Below are positions 9,823-19,551 of a DNA stretch of 64,000 nucleotides, piece after piece. A model generated the notes under the pieces. It made no database searches. It saw only the letters and a program-made list of their open reading frames with translations, and was not told the DNA's origin. The position numbers and the translations under genes are program-made. The number at the start of each line of letters is the position of its first letter. Position 1 is the stretch's first letter. The stretch is from Chondrus crispus (Eukaryota; Rhodophyta; Florideophyceae; Gigartinales; Gigartinaceae), in NCBI RefSeq assembly GCF_000350225.1, contig NW_005178996.1, positions 60,712 to 124,711 on the forward strand, given 5' to 3'.

Positions 9823-10206
9823 CCCCCGTCAGATCAGGTTTCTTGTAAGGGGCAGACCCGAGGACTAAAACCTCACCTGAGTCCGCCACACAAGCAATCA
9901 GCGATCTCTGAGACTGGAGACAATTAGAACCTGACGTGTTGACAGGTTCTTCAAGGAAAAAATCGCAGGAACACCGAAGTTAGTTGTGTGAAAAGTAGAG
10001 AAGGTGGGTAGGTTAATGATAGAAGTGATAGCTTACAGTGATGATGAGCTGTACACGTGTGTACGTGGAGCGATTGGGGGATTGGTGTCGATGGTGACAC
10101 TAAATTGTGTCAAATAGGATCGTCAAGGTCGAGCGCCGGTTCCCTGACTCAAGCCGATCACCAGGAGCAGCAGCGGTCAGTATATATGTTGCCCCTGCCC
10201 GGGTGT
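9823..10206 (-). other. Upstream region of the antisense unit
   Basis: Leader and presumed promoter of the antisense ORFs. On the minus strand it contains a CAGGTGAGG near 9870-9880 that resembles a splice donor, but no partner site can be assigned with confidence. No further ORF is seen. Confidence 0.3.
10181..10187 (-). promoter_or_regulatory. TATA-like site for the antisense ORFs
   Basis: TATATAT, read as ATATATA on the minus strand, 359 bases upstream of the antisense ATG at 9822 and about 40 bases inside the right LTR boundary. It would allow the antisense unit to be transcribed independently of the LTR. Confidence 0.35.
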
Positions 10207-10225
10207 GGGGCTGGGGAGGGGGTCG
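10207..10225 (+). other. Polypurine tract of the Ty3 element
   Basis: A G-rich run (GGGGCTGGGGAGGGGG) immediately before the TG start of the right LTR, where plus-strand DNA priming takes place in this family. Confidence 0.65.
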
Positions 10226-10544
10226 TGTGGGGGAGATTTGGGGTACTGTACAGGGTACAGTACCCAGGAGTGGCCCCAGGACCAAAGCCTTCAAAAGATG
10301 ATTTTATTGGTCTACGTGTACGCCAGGTGTACACGTGGACAATCTCCCTTTGAAGGGCGGCGGTCCTGGGAAGTGGAAGATGCTGGCGGCCCCTCTATAA
10401 GAGAAAGGGGCGCGCCGCGACACTCCGCGAGGAGGGACACAAGAGAAAAAAAAACGACAACACCCCGGACCGAACCCCCTCTTGAAATAAACATCTCGCT
10501 TTTCTCTCCCCTACGCACGCAGCCCCCCTTTTTAGCTGTCAACA
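10226..10544 (+). repeat. Right LTR of the Ty3 element
   Basis: A 319-bp repeat nearly identical to 3475-3802, with TATA-like site at about 10394 and AATAAA at 10486-10491. It is followed directly by the target duplication GGTCT and then by Harbinger sequence continuing with GGGTCTA-type motifs. Confidence 0.93.
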
Positions 10545-10549
10545 GGTCT

Positions 10550-10912
10550 ATCGCAGGATCTATTCAGACCCCGAAATAAACCCGGCAATAGACCCGATCT
10601 ATTCGCCACGTTGCACACGTGAAGCACAAATCTTGGCATTTCTCGTCCCGCCTTTCTCGCCACCGCCGCCCCCATCCCTTCGCCTGGCCTACGGGTTATT
10701 TCCAGTCATACGGTTCCCGCGACTTTTATGTGCTACTCAAACTGCCCATTGCCGTCCATCACTGTTTTGTGACGGAAAGAGCGCGCGAAGGTCTTCCATA
10801 CTGCGCACACGTACACGTGGAAATTCATTTATCAGGCATGGCAAAGCTACGTACATCTCTTCCCTCTTTCTTTTTACTAACATATCTCTCCTGTTTCTCC
10901 TGTTTGGCCGCC
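10550..10912. other. Harbinger left interior before the Myb/SANT gene
   Basis: Continuation of the Harbinger subterminal region (TAGACCC motifs near 10590) and a pyrimidine-rich leader. It is open in the frame of the following gene but I see no ATG in that frame and no domain, so I treat it as leader. Confidence 0.4.
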
Positions 10913-11976
10913 ATGGGAAGGGGAAGTCATGGACGCCCATTGAGGACGTCATAGCATGCAAGGCGTACATGGGAGTATCTGAAAACGCGGTAACTGGATC
11001 GTCGCAGCGGAAAGGAACTTTCGAAGCTCAGATTGCCGAGCGGGACAACGATTTAATTACAAACTATTACGAGCAGGGAGATGTGCTAATACCTCTGGAA
11101 TCACGTTCCGGTTGCTCAGTCCGACAAAGATTTAAGGATATCAAAGCAGCATGCATGAAAATGGAGGCAAAGATGAAGGGGATTAAGGCAGTGATGACCG
11201 GTAATGTCACGGATTCAGATCAAAAGCGAGTTCCTACAGCTATGTACAATGGCCAGGTAAGTTCTGGAACAGAAATGTACTTGTGCTGTTCTTCGGATCC
11301 CGTCGAGCCCGTTCGACCTTTCCCATTTTCTGAAGGATGGAAATTTCTGTCGAGCACAAGAATTTGGACATCTAGTGATGAAGTGACAACCAAAGCCGAG
11401 AAGCGTAGAAATGCTCAGAAAAAGTGAGCAGAGGCTGCCGCAGCAATATATGATGAGGACAGAATCGCGATAGAAGCGTCGCAGGAAACAGGAGCACCCG
11501 ACGTGCACGTTCCAGACGCTATCTCTCGACCCGTAGGCGTCAAAAAGACGAAGAACATGAGCAATGCACTACGGGTCAAAAAAGAAGCCAACGAAAAGCT
11601 AGAATTTCTAGGAAAAGTGCAACAAAGAAAAGCAATTGTTGCAGAAAAGGCTTTCGTACTGGCGAAGCTGAGAGAACGACGAGAATTTTTTTCGAGCGAG
11701 GGGGTGAGCGCACAAGCAAGATCGAAATACCTCCACCTTACCGACAGAAAGATGCTCGCCGATTTGGAAATGGACTTGGACGAAGAGTTAAGCATCGGCC
11801 AGCGGAACAGGCTTGTTATGGTGAGGATTCGAGTTCTGCACATGCATCGATCGCAAATGGAGAAGAATTTAATCATCCCGATGATGATGACCCGCTTCCA
11901 ACTGAGATACGTACATCCCATGTCTCTGGTGATTACATTTCTAAGCCGGCATCGAGGCCTCGAAGCATGCAGATGA
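10913..11976 (+). pseudogene. Harbinger Myb/SANT-like accessory protein, damaged
   Basis: This is the second protein of PIF/Harbinger transposons, a Myb/SANT-like DNA-binding factor that helps bring the transposase to the ends and into the nucleus. The KSWTPIEDVIACKAYMGVSE motif (about 10929-10990) is the classic start of the domain, and the PFPFSEGWKFL block near 11325 fits the family. An ATG in an excellent context (GCCGCCATGG) at 10913 is the natural start, but one base is missing a few codons later (near 10923), and a TGA at 11425-11427 interrupts the frame before the Glu/Lys/Arg-rich, probably coiled C-terminal part (11428-11976). With these two breaks it is not translatable as one protein. 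Confidence 0.75.
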
Positions 11977-12374
11977 ATGATATTCTTAATGAGACATCCA
12001 CACATTGCGGTCACTGAGGGAGAGTCACATTTTTGTTACATACATTAAAGCTTTTGCAAGTGCTAACTGCTGCGACTTGTCCCCAGGTCGTGTTCTGTCT
12101 TACTTTGCTCTGTGATAAGAGAGACGCACACGCTCATAATTACTGCGTTGTACATTACCAAGGGTACTGTACTATGAGGAGGGGGATCCGACGCGCCGAT
12201 GTCGGCGTGCTCCAGGAACGTCCTAGGGGAGCTCTAATATTTTCGAGTGCAGCGTACAGCGCCCTGTGATTTTTAGAGGCGGAAGAGAGTGCGACGTAAT
12301 TGAAACTGTGTTAATCATAGAAACACAATCCCGGTGCAAGACGGTCATTCAGGTTCCGAATTAGCGTAAGATTG
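11977..12374. other. Spacer between convergent Harbinger genes
   Basis: About 400 bases between the 3' ends of the Myb/SANT gene (plus) and the transposase (minus). It includes a GTACTGTAC motif at about 12165. No gene or RNA recognised. Confidence 0.4.
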
Positions 12375-13731
12375 CTAAATATGCGTGATTAAGGCTTTTG
12401 TGAGAGCAACATGCTCGCCATAATCCCCTCGATCGTGCCTTGTCGACCCAATTCTAACTGCAGACTTACAGAAACCTGTACCGCCGTTCTCACCATCGGC
12501 AATTGGCACAATGCTCGACCTAGACTCGGCAGCTATCACAGCGTCAATCTCCGCATCAGATATCCTCACACCTCCGGTCCCATCGCCGGAAAACCCTCCT
12601 CTGTGCTCTTCGACGATCATATTGTGGAGTATGATGCAGGCAGAGACAATTTCCTTCATATCACTTGCGCTCCAGAGCCTCCCGGGGGAATATAAAATAT
12701 TCCAACTAGCGAACAGGACCCCAAAAACCCGTTCTACTGCTTTACGAACTGCCTCTTATCGCATTCGAAACATTTGCGTTCGCGGATTTTGTGTCTCCGG
12801 CAAAGTCTTGACAAAAACCTTGTAGTTCGGATATATTCCGTCAGCCAAGTAATAGAACCAATCACACCTTTTTTCTGCAATTACACTTTCCACGCGGAAA
12901 GGAGGGTAGACTCCGCTTAAAACCTCTGCAAAATGCGGGCTGACATCAAGGATGTTGATGTAGTTCATGTTTCCAGGGTACCCAAAGGCACAATGCCATA
13001 TCCAAAGATCCAAATCGCAAATAACTTCCATTCGTAGTGTAAAGACTTTTCTTTTCCTAAGTTATGACCTTGATGTGCCTTTGGTGCATTTTTCCAATCC
13101 TACCCTGCACAGTCCACACATCCCGTACAGCCCGGAAATCCTACCTGTGCAAATCGCGCTTCAATTGGCTGAAGGTCTACTTGCGTCGGCGCGCGCAGGT
13201 ATTCAATTCCAAATGCAGAAACCGCACCCCGGCAAAACTGTCGGAGGGACTTCAGAGCGGTAGTCTCACTCATCCTACAGTACTCATCCACAGCGTCACC
13301 TGGAATGCCGTAGGACTGTTGGCTCATGGAAGAACAACCTTTTGCAGCGGATGGATTCCTTTTCGTCCTGTAAAGTCCGAATTAATCCCCAGTCTTATGT
13401 AGGCGTTTCTCTCCATGACACCGTCGGGCACGCGGAGAAAGAGCTCTTTCGGCAATCTGAACCTTCTTTCGAAGAGGTCAGCACTGTAAACAGGACCCCG
13501 CTCTCCCGATCCATCATCCCTCATGCTCCGCTCGTCCCAAAAGTAGTCCAGCATTATGCGGCGATGCCCACCCGAAAAGTCTCGCAAGACGTTTGGACTA
13601 CGTGCAGGACGGGATCCGCCGTGCTTTCCGTCATTCTCTTCGTTAAGCTGATCTTGTGCCACAATAATTGCGACAGCATCGACAATGTCGTCGTCACTGT
13701 CATGCACGAGTTCGTCTAAGTTGAAGTTCAT
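12375..13731 (-). pseudogene. PIF/Harbinger DDE transposase, damaged
   Basis: A plant-transposon/DDE_Tnp_4-type nuclease. From the ATG at 13731: an acidic start, the DYFWDERS block, then YGIPGDAVDEYCRMSETTAL (about 13316), the first acidic motif GCVDC (about 13115), DLWIWHCAFGYPG (about 13010), YYLADGIYPNYKVFVKT (about 12840), AVERVFGVL (about 12730) and ACIILHNMIVEE (about 12640), which is the family order. Frame changes occur near 13325 and between 13100 and 13031, and a TAA interrupts the frame at 12756-12758. The second catalytic position, normally NDIN, reads NYIN, so the catalytic Asp appears to be lost. The copy is therefore inactive and would need a transposase supplied from elsewhere. 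Confidence 0.82.
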
Positions 13732-13840
13732 GGTCGTTCCGTAGAAATACGAAACAGGCAGTCAGAGGGAGGGGCGGGGGAATTACGAAGGTGTGGTATC
13801 ACAGCCCAGATTGTAATTTGTACAGCACCCGCCGCCGCAG

Positions 13841-14030
13841 GTGCCTTACAGACGTGTGCCTTACAGACGCGCGACTACAGGTGGGCATTACAGGCTGATG
13901 GACTACATGTGTGCCTTACAGGCGGACGAACTACACGTGGGCATTACAGGCCGATGGACGACACGTGTGCCTTACAGACGGACGAACTACACGGGGGAAT
14001 TACAGGCCGATGACGTACTGTATACAGTAC
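13841..14030. repeat. Minisatellite of about 55 bp, three units, ending in a 16-bp palindrome
   Basis: Units beginning GTGCCTTACAG at about 13856, 13911 and 13967 each contain GGGCATTACAGG or a close variant. The array ends with a perfect 16-bp palindrome GTACTGTATACAGTAC at 14015-14030. It lies inside the Harbinger element downstream of the transposase start. Confidence 0.7.
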
Positions 14031-14216
14031 AGCCCGGAGGTTGTATATGATAAGGTACCGTAGTAATGGCATAGTACAGTGCATTGCACGATAGAGTACA
14101 GTAGTACCGGAGGATGGACAGTGTCCAAGACCCCGCGACCTCGCTTATTTAAGCGACGGCGCCGGGCAATGGCAGTGAACAGTCAAGGATCTTTTGGGAA
14201 GGGATTTCCTTCGACG

Positions 14217-14565
14217 GTGCGACAACGCGGGTCAAGACAAGCCTCTGACTTAGGCAACATTGTCGGCATCTGTCTTGCGACGTTTGCCTGGCTTCTATTG
14301 CCTTTACTTTACCTTTTCCATTCCTCCGTCCTTGCAACTACGCGGGTTAGGACCAGCCTCTAACCTCGGCGTGTTACTGTCGCCCGACGTTTCAATTGAT
14401 TTCCTTTTCACTCTGTCGTTGCGACCACGCGGGCTAAGACTGGCCTCTAGCCAGGGCGTATTACTGTCGCACGACCTATTTCTCTCTTCCTGTATTGTGA
14501 CGATTGTCAAGTCGCGGGCTACGACAAGCCTCTAGCCTTGGCGGTACTATTGACATCTGTCCCGC
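14217..14565. repeat. Degenerate tandem repeat, four units of about 80-115 bp
   Basis: Four related blocks begin near 14217, 14334, 14424 and 14505, each with a CGCGGGT or CGCGGGC core followed by AGCCTCT (or GGCCTCT) and a CTGTC or GACATCTGTC segment. They are inside the Harbinger element. No coding function is suggested. Confidence 0.55.
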
Positions 14566-15055
14566 TCGTTCCCTCTAGGAGTTTCCGCTACTCGGCGCTC
14601 CGCCCGTGTCTCACACTAGACTTTAGGCTCGGGTTCCCCCCTGTTTTGTGTGTTCTTACACCACCCCTTCCAATGCTGGTCCCATTCCGGGTCCGCACTT
14701 CTACCAGTACGTCGTGCTTTTACAGTCGGCCGACGTACTTCCCCTTTGGTCTACCACGGTCCTGATCTACCGTGGGACACCCCCTATTGGTTGTTACCTC
14801 TTCCTCGAGCTATCTCATAGCTGGCGACCGCCATTATACTACAGAAGGGAGGTGAGCGGCCGGCGTGCGAGAGCAGAAGATAGACCATTAGAACGTTACT
14901 GGTGGAGAGGGGTCCCTTTTTGGCTCCATCTATCAATAGCATAGACCCGCGTCCGAGTGCGGTCTAATTTTTGACTGGGAGCCAGTTGTAATTCTCCACC
15001 TGGCATTTTGGACAAATACATTATATCCCATAGACCCTCGCCAGTAGAGATGCTC
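14566..15055. other. Right interior and right end of the Harbinger element
   Basis: Non-coding sequence with TAGACCC motifs near 14943 and 15031 mirroring the GGGTCTA motifs at the left end, ending in the right terminal inverted repeat. Confidence 0.6.
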
Positions 15056-15058
15056 TCA

Positions 15059-15188
15059 GGGCAGTCCAAGCGTATTTCGTAACACTTAGAGATTTGCCAT
15101 CACCTGGTATGACACAACAGCAAGATGAAGGTGGCATTGTTGGCCATCGTGGACCAGGACGGCTTTACACTCTCTTCATTATTGAGGA
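15059..15188 (+). repeat. Dispersed sequence R1, copy 1, right part
   Basis: Matches 30267-30394 with a few differences, continuing the R1 copy broken by the Harbinger insertion. At 15178-15186 it reads CATTATTGAG without interruption, which is the empty site of the 942-bp element inserted in the other copy at 30395. It is cut off by the assembly gap. Confidence 0.75.
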
Positions 15189-15288
15189 NNNNNNNNNNNN
15201 NNNNNNNNNNNNNNNNNNNNNNNNNNNNNNNNNNNNNNNNNNNNNNNNNNNNNNNNNNNNNNNNNNNNNNNNNNNNNNNNNNNNNNNN
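15189..15288. other. Assembly gap of 100 N
   Basis: Exactly 100 N, the usual placeholder for a gap of unknown length. Reading frames across it are meaningless. Confidence 1.
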
Positions 15289-15950
15289 ACCATAGTCCTC
15301 AATAGACCTCCCGCGCACATCCGCGATTGCTGAGCATATATTCTGATAATTGCAAAATAGCAGGGCTAAAAATAGAACGGACCAAGTAATATAGAAATGA
15401 CAATATACTATCTGTGGAACTAATCAAAGCACGATTTTTGACGAGATTTCGTACATCAAATATCTTTTCTAGACAGCAAGGATTTTGTACAGTAAAAAGA
15501 CATTCACGTCATTTGGGCGGGCTTTTCAAAAAACGCACTGTATTTGCGCAATACCTCGATGTCGACACGTAGACCCATTGCGTCATCTCACTATACAATC
15601 AAAAATGCACATCGCCGACCCTTCAAATCTACACCAGCTCCCCAACAGCGGCTCCCTTGCCCCCCTCGCCGTCCTCCCCGGCCGCCTTCCCACCCATCCC
15701 CCCGCAATCATCCCTTCCGTTCCCCTACTCTTTGCACCCACGCGTGCACACCACAACTCCGGGCACACCTCGTGCTCTCTTAATAACGCTTTCCCAATGC
15801 CCCGATCGCACACCAGCCGCACCTTCCCCTACCAGGCACTGTACTCCCCTCGCGCCTTCTACTGGTTGTATTGAAAGAAAAGCACAGATCGCTCCTCGTG
15901 CTACAAATTCTACTTTCAGCGCCGTGCCCTGCCTCATCACGGACTCCGAC
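15289..15950. other. Flank and pyrimidine-rich leader of the DDE_Tnp_4 transposon
   Basis: AT-rich sequence after the gap, then a C/T-rich stretch (about 15640-15870) preceding the transposase start. It probably includes the left end of that transposon, but no inverted repeat could be fixed. Confidence 0.35.
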
Positions 15951-17223
15951 ATGCAGAATATTTCGGCCACCGAGGCCACCGCCGGTATCCAGATCCTCGC
16001 CGACACAGCCCTCCGCCGTGATGAAGAATTTCCTCGATATGAGACTACACCTCTCAATAACAGCTCTGACGAAGAATATGACTCTCTGTCCCCCATTCTC
16101 GACACATTCTATCAGAGTGGGGGGTCTGCGTCAATCTTCCAAATGACAAACTTTAATATTCGGCAATTTCAAAGCATTTGGACGACGTTCGCGGATTTTA
16201 TAACGTCAAAATTCAATGTCGGGCGTGGACGCAAATCTCCGTTTAGGGGCAAAGACGTTTTGTTCATGGTGATTACGGTCCTCAAGCACAGCGGTAATTG
16301 GGACCTCCTAGGGCGTATTTTTAAGATCAAAGGGCCAACGTTCGAGCGTCTTATAATGATTTTCATCCGTCTAATAACGGATGAGTTTTATCGTCTGTTT
16401 GTAGTCCAGAAGATGGAGCATCACAGCATGACTGTATTGGAACAGAAAGCAAAAACCTTTAACAATTTCAGGTATGCGTTGTACGCAACTGACGTGACGT
16501 TTCGGCATACGAATCGGCCATCGGGAAATCATGAGGAATCTAAAAAATATTTTTCGGGGAAGCACAAAATTATATGGGTATAAAGTAGAGGTTTCGGTCT
16601 TACCGACTGAGTTTGCGATTGATTCTGCACAACATTATCCGGGGTCCTACTCGGACATCGATATTATGCACCGCAACAAGACTTTTCACGACACAGCCTT
16701 GCGAAAGTGTGAGGGAGAGGGGTAAATGACAGATGGTGTACTTTATTCGGAGGAGTTTCCGGAGCATTGGTGCCTTATTGCAGACAAAGGTTACCAGGGG
16801 GCAATGGAATTTGTGCGCGCCGTTACACCCCACAAGCGTCCTGCCCGTGGGATGTTGTCTTTCGAGGAGGAATCTTTTAACCGCAAACTATCTTCGGATA
16901 GAATCATAGTGGAGAATTTTTTTAGGCGTCTATCCTCGCTTTGGGGAGTGGTTGGGAGCAAGTATCGGTGGAGTGAAGCCAATTATGATCCCATTTTTAG
17001 GCTCTGCCTAGCGCTGACAAACGCGCATGTTCGTGTCGACGGTCTGCGTTGTGACGATTTGGACTTCTATCAGCGATTCAAAAATCGCAACTACAGTATC
17101 GGGGGTGAGCTTTTGGAGAAGCGCAAATTGCGGCAAGAACGCTACTTTCGCAAGCGTCGACAAAAGATGGATACCAGGTTTCGCAGCATGATTGGTTCTG
17201 ACGAAGACACTCAGTCTCCGTGA
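15951..17223 (+). pseudogene. DDE_Tnp_4 (IS5/PIF-like) transposase, two breaks
   Basis: A second, unrelated DDE_Tnp_4 nuclease. From the ATG at 15951: an acidic N-terminus, then the SKFNVGRGRKSPFRGKDVLF helical region, the first acidic motif ATDVTF (about 16489), KLYGYKVEVSV (about 16570), the second acidic motif SYSDIDIMHRN (about 16650), ADKGYQGA (about 16775) and IVENFFRRLSSLWG (about 16905), which holds the catalytic Glu. All three acidic residues are present. A one-base insertion near 16570 shifts the frame, and a TAA at 16723-16725 interrupts it. The C-terminus (about 17100-17190) is very basic. It is a recently broken copy, clearly distinct from the Harbinger transposase at 12375-13731. 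Confidence 0.8.
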
Positions 17224-17449
17224 TTAGTGCGCTAGGATATTTGTTGTTGCGAACTATTTTTGATATGAAATTGGTGTTCAGTAATTACAGATATGTCGGA
17301 AAACAATAAATTTCTATTGCAATACCAAAGCCTTTGGCCTAATCATTTTATGAGCACTTTGACGGGCGTTGTTTGAAATGTCTAGACAATTGTGCATCAA
17401 AAGGCCTTTGCGCAATAGCTCGATATTTGTGGCTGAGCTCTAATAATAC
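17224..17449. other. 3' flank of the DDE_Tnp_4 element
   Basis: AT-rich sequence with AATAAA near 17305. A short motif, TTTGCGCAATAGCTCGAT at about 17407, recurs in direct orientation with one mismatch at about 15543 on the other side of the transposase. Its meaning is unclear. Confidence 0.35.
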
Positions 17450-17686
17450 AACAGTAACGTGAACCTCACGTCCCCCTGTCCCCGCTTTGCTGTGCACAGC
17501 AACGCTCTTGAGAGCGTTGAGATCAACCCCCTCAGGACGGCAACAATGTCCGACCCCCTCTCACTACCTCCACTCGCCAAATGAGGTAGAGTACAAGTAT
17601 TCCTCTGAATCGCACCATCTCCAACCCCACCCCCCTCTTCCCTTCTCTCGTCTCTCCTTCTGCGACGCCTAGCCACACCCTCCACC

Positions 17687-19414
17687 ATGCCGCTGGCAGT
17701 TTACGTCAACCAGCACTTCCTGAGCTTCCCGTGCAACTCACTGGCCCCTCACAGAGCCATCTTCCGCATCACTAACGACACATACACCACCGTCGTCTTC
17801 AAAGTCACCTCCAGTGCCGGTAACATCTACACAGTAAGCCCCTCCGTCGACGAAATCCCGCACCGCCAAGGCCGCGACGTCACCGTCTCCCTCACGCCTC
17901 CGTGTCCCGCCGCACAATATGGCAACCACCCCGCACACACTGTGACCGTCATCGCCACCGCTGTCCCGCTGCAGAAAACCCCCCCTTACAAGCCGGGCTC
18001 CCCCTTTGCTATCGAGCATGAACCGAACGCATCCAAATGGATCTTGCCCATCAAATATTTCCCCGAGGCCAACGATACTTCCGCTAAAAGTCCACAAGCG
18101 TCCACCCCGCCGAACTTGGAGCCGAACATCCAACATCTACCCCCGGGTCGGCCTCAACCGCCCGTCAAAATCCCACTTGCTCCACAACAGCCTACACAAC
18201 ACCCAGATGCCGGCGTGAGTAAAGGGGGGATCAGTGTCCAACGTCAAAACATGTCGACAGGAACGCACTCCATCAAAATGAAAGTCAAAATCAAAATATC
18301 GAACCCAGGCCCGAAATTTTACTCGCTTTTGATGAAGCTAATATCGAAGAGAGAGCAAGGGAGCGGTATCAAAGATGATATTCCGGAGATTGGCCCAACC
18401 GCACCCAGTCCTATGCACATTCCCGCTGCAGGGGTAGCCCGTGGAAATAGAGAACTGGCTCGCCAAACAGTAGCAAGACACAATATACCATGGAAAAGGA
18501 CAGACTGGATTGAAAACGTCAGTTCTTGGATGATAGAAAGGTTGGAAGAGGATTACAACGCCAAGTGCAATGCAAGCTCTATTGGGCTGCAGGTATTGGT
18601 AGGCGGCGTAATGGTGCGTGCGAAAACGAGCATAGGAGATTTCATGGTTATTGCATACCCAGGGAGCGGTGGCGGTGCAGCGAAGATAGCAGTTCTTGGG
18701 CACATGGTGCCGCGTTACATCTTTAAGGTGGTGTGTGTGAGCGAAAACAAGGAAGCGGTATTGATGCGGGATCACCCGGGCCCCTTTGAATTTAAAGCAT
18801 CGGTTAAGGAAGCAGAGGCAGCAACCAAGGATTATGTGAGGATGCAAATGGGGACGATCGGGAGGACAAGTGAACTTGTAGAAGGTGGGTTGATGGATTT
18901 GCGATCAGAGGTACTACTAAGAAAGTTAGATAACTTAGAGCAGTTGCCGATGTTTCGGGATATGGCAAGCAGAGAAGCGTTCAAAAAGAGTGCAAGATGG
19001 TACTTGGGGACCAATAGGCGAATTCGGAATGGAGTAACGGAGCTGATGGGATGCGGAATTCCGGAGACGGTGCTCGGTGGGCAAGGGTGCCGAAAGGATG
19101 AAGGTGGTGAGCATTATTTATTCCACAGATGGTTTGAGGGATTTGTTGGGTGTGCATTGGCAGCTGTAGATGAATGGCTTTTGAGGGAAGGTCTGTTCCT
19201 GGAGATGTGGAGCTGTTTTGGGGAGACGGAAAGAATGGAGCGGTGGAGGGCAATTGGAAAATGTGTACATTGGCTGTCGTTGTTGGTAATGAGGTTGGAA
19301 TATGCACAGTACAGTGAGGCGGAATCAGCGGAGAGGGAATGGTGGTTGACACAAGCGGGATGCGCGCTGGTGAAGATGAAGGACAGGTTTATCGAAACTT
19401 ATCACAGATGGTGA
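17687..19414 (+). CDS. MSP-domain (VAP-like) protein with long unknown C-terminal domain, copy B
   Basis: The intact member of the family, 575 residues, starting at an ATG in a good context (CCACCATGC). Residues 1-125 form an MSP/VAP-type immunoglobulin-like domain (FRITNDT...VVFKVTSSAGNIYTVSP...VTVSL). In VAP proteins this domain docks FFAT-motif partners at ER contact sites; here no C-terminal membrane anchor is seen. Residues 126-190 are a Pro-rich linker. Residues about 210-575 are a domain I do not recognise, containing MRDHPG, MQMGTIGRTSEL, GGEHYLFHRWFEGFVG and GKCVHWLSLLVMRLEY. There are no introns. AATAAA follows at 19546. The gene lies tail to tail with the small membrane-protein gene at 20208. 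Paralogues A and C are damaged, so this is the best candidate for a functional gene. Confidence 0.75.
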   Translation: MPLAVYVNQHFLSFPCNSLAPHRAIFRITNDTYTTVVFKVTSSAGNIYTVSPSVDEIPHRQGRDVTVSLTPPCPAAQYGNHPAHTVTVIATAVPLQKTPPYKPGSPFAIEHEPNASKWILPIKYFPEANDTSAKSPQASTPPNLEPNIQHLPPGRPQPPVKIPLAPQQPTQHPDAGVSKGGISVQRQNMSTGTHSIKMKVKIKISNPGPKFYSLLMKLISKREQGSGIKDDIPEIGPTAPSPMHIPAAGVARGNRELARQTVARHNIPWKRTDWIENVSSWMIERLEEDYNAKCNASSIGLQVLVGGVMVRAKTSIGDFMVIAYPGSGGGAAKIAVLGHMVPRYIFKVVCVSENKEAVLMRDHPGPFEFKASVKEAEAATKDYVRMQMGTIGRTSELVEGGLMDLRSEVLLRKLDNLEQLPMFRDMASREAFKKSARWYLGTNRRIRNGVTELMGCGIPETVLGGQGCRKDEGGEHYLFHRWFEGFVGCALAAVDEWLLREGLFLEMWSCFGETERMERWRAIGKCVHWLSLLVMRLEYAQYSEAESAEREWWLTQAGCALVKMKDRFIETYHRW

Positions 19415-19545
19415 TGGAGACGGAGTGGGTCAGGCAGTAACAAGGACAAGGCGGCGCAACACTTTGCGCAGTAGAAGGCATCGCGAGTGTGAAGGAATCG
19501 AGTCTGACATGCCAATGATTAAGGTAATGCATAGTTGAAAGACGG

Positions 19546-19551
19546 AATAAA
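19546..19551 (+). terminator. Polyadenylation signal of MSP copy B
   Basis: AATAAA 132 bases after the stop codon and about 45 bases after the conserved 3' tail motif. The same signal is at 41089-41094 in copy C. Confidence 0.5.

Larger units (their letters stand above)
3475..10544 (+). mobile_element. Ty3-type LTR retrotransposon, whole-looking, young
   Basis: A 7070-bp element with TG...CA long terminal repeats and a perfect 5-bp target duplication GGTCT (3470-3474 and 10545-10549). It has one continuous gag-pol frame (3802-8475) in the order gag, protease, reverse transcriptase, RNase H, integrase, which is the Ty3 order. A purine-rich tract lies just before the right LTR. The 1.7 kb between pol and the right LTR holds two ORFs on the opposite strand. 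The two LTRs differ by about one substitution and three small length changes, so the insertion is recent. It landed in a GGGTCTA motif near the left end of the Harbinger element. The gag-pol part looks whole. Confidence 0.93.
3341..15055. mobile_element. PIF/Harbinger DNA transposon carrying a nested Ty3 element
   Basis: The ends are imperfect inverted repeats (GGGCATCTCCACTGG on the left, GAGCATCTCTACTGG read inward from the right). The element is flanked by a 3-bp TCA duplication at 3338-3340 and 15056-15058. The empty site is present in the second R1 copy, where the sequence reads straight through a single TCA at 30264-30266. Without the nested 7.1-kb LTR element it is about 4.6 kb. It encodes the two proteins expected of the superfamily, a Myb/SANT-like protein (plus strand) and a DDE transposase (minus strand), in convergent order, both damaged. 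Both ends carry several GGGTCTA/TAGACCC motifs that may be subterminal transposase sites. Confidence 0.88.

Noticed and set aside
13841-14030. 55-bp array considered as CRISPR
   Set aside because: The whole unit repeats; there are no unique spacers.
15094-15333. ORFs spanning the N run
   Set aside because: They exist only because N was translated as X.
15543-17424. Direct repeat TTTGCGCAATA(C/G)CTCGAT on both sides of the DDE_Tnp_4 transposase
   Set aside because: Too long for the superfamily's target duplication, with one mismatch and no inverted repeats next to it; noted but not used as an element border.
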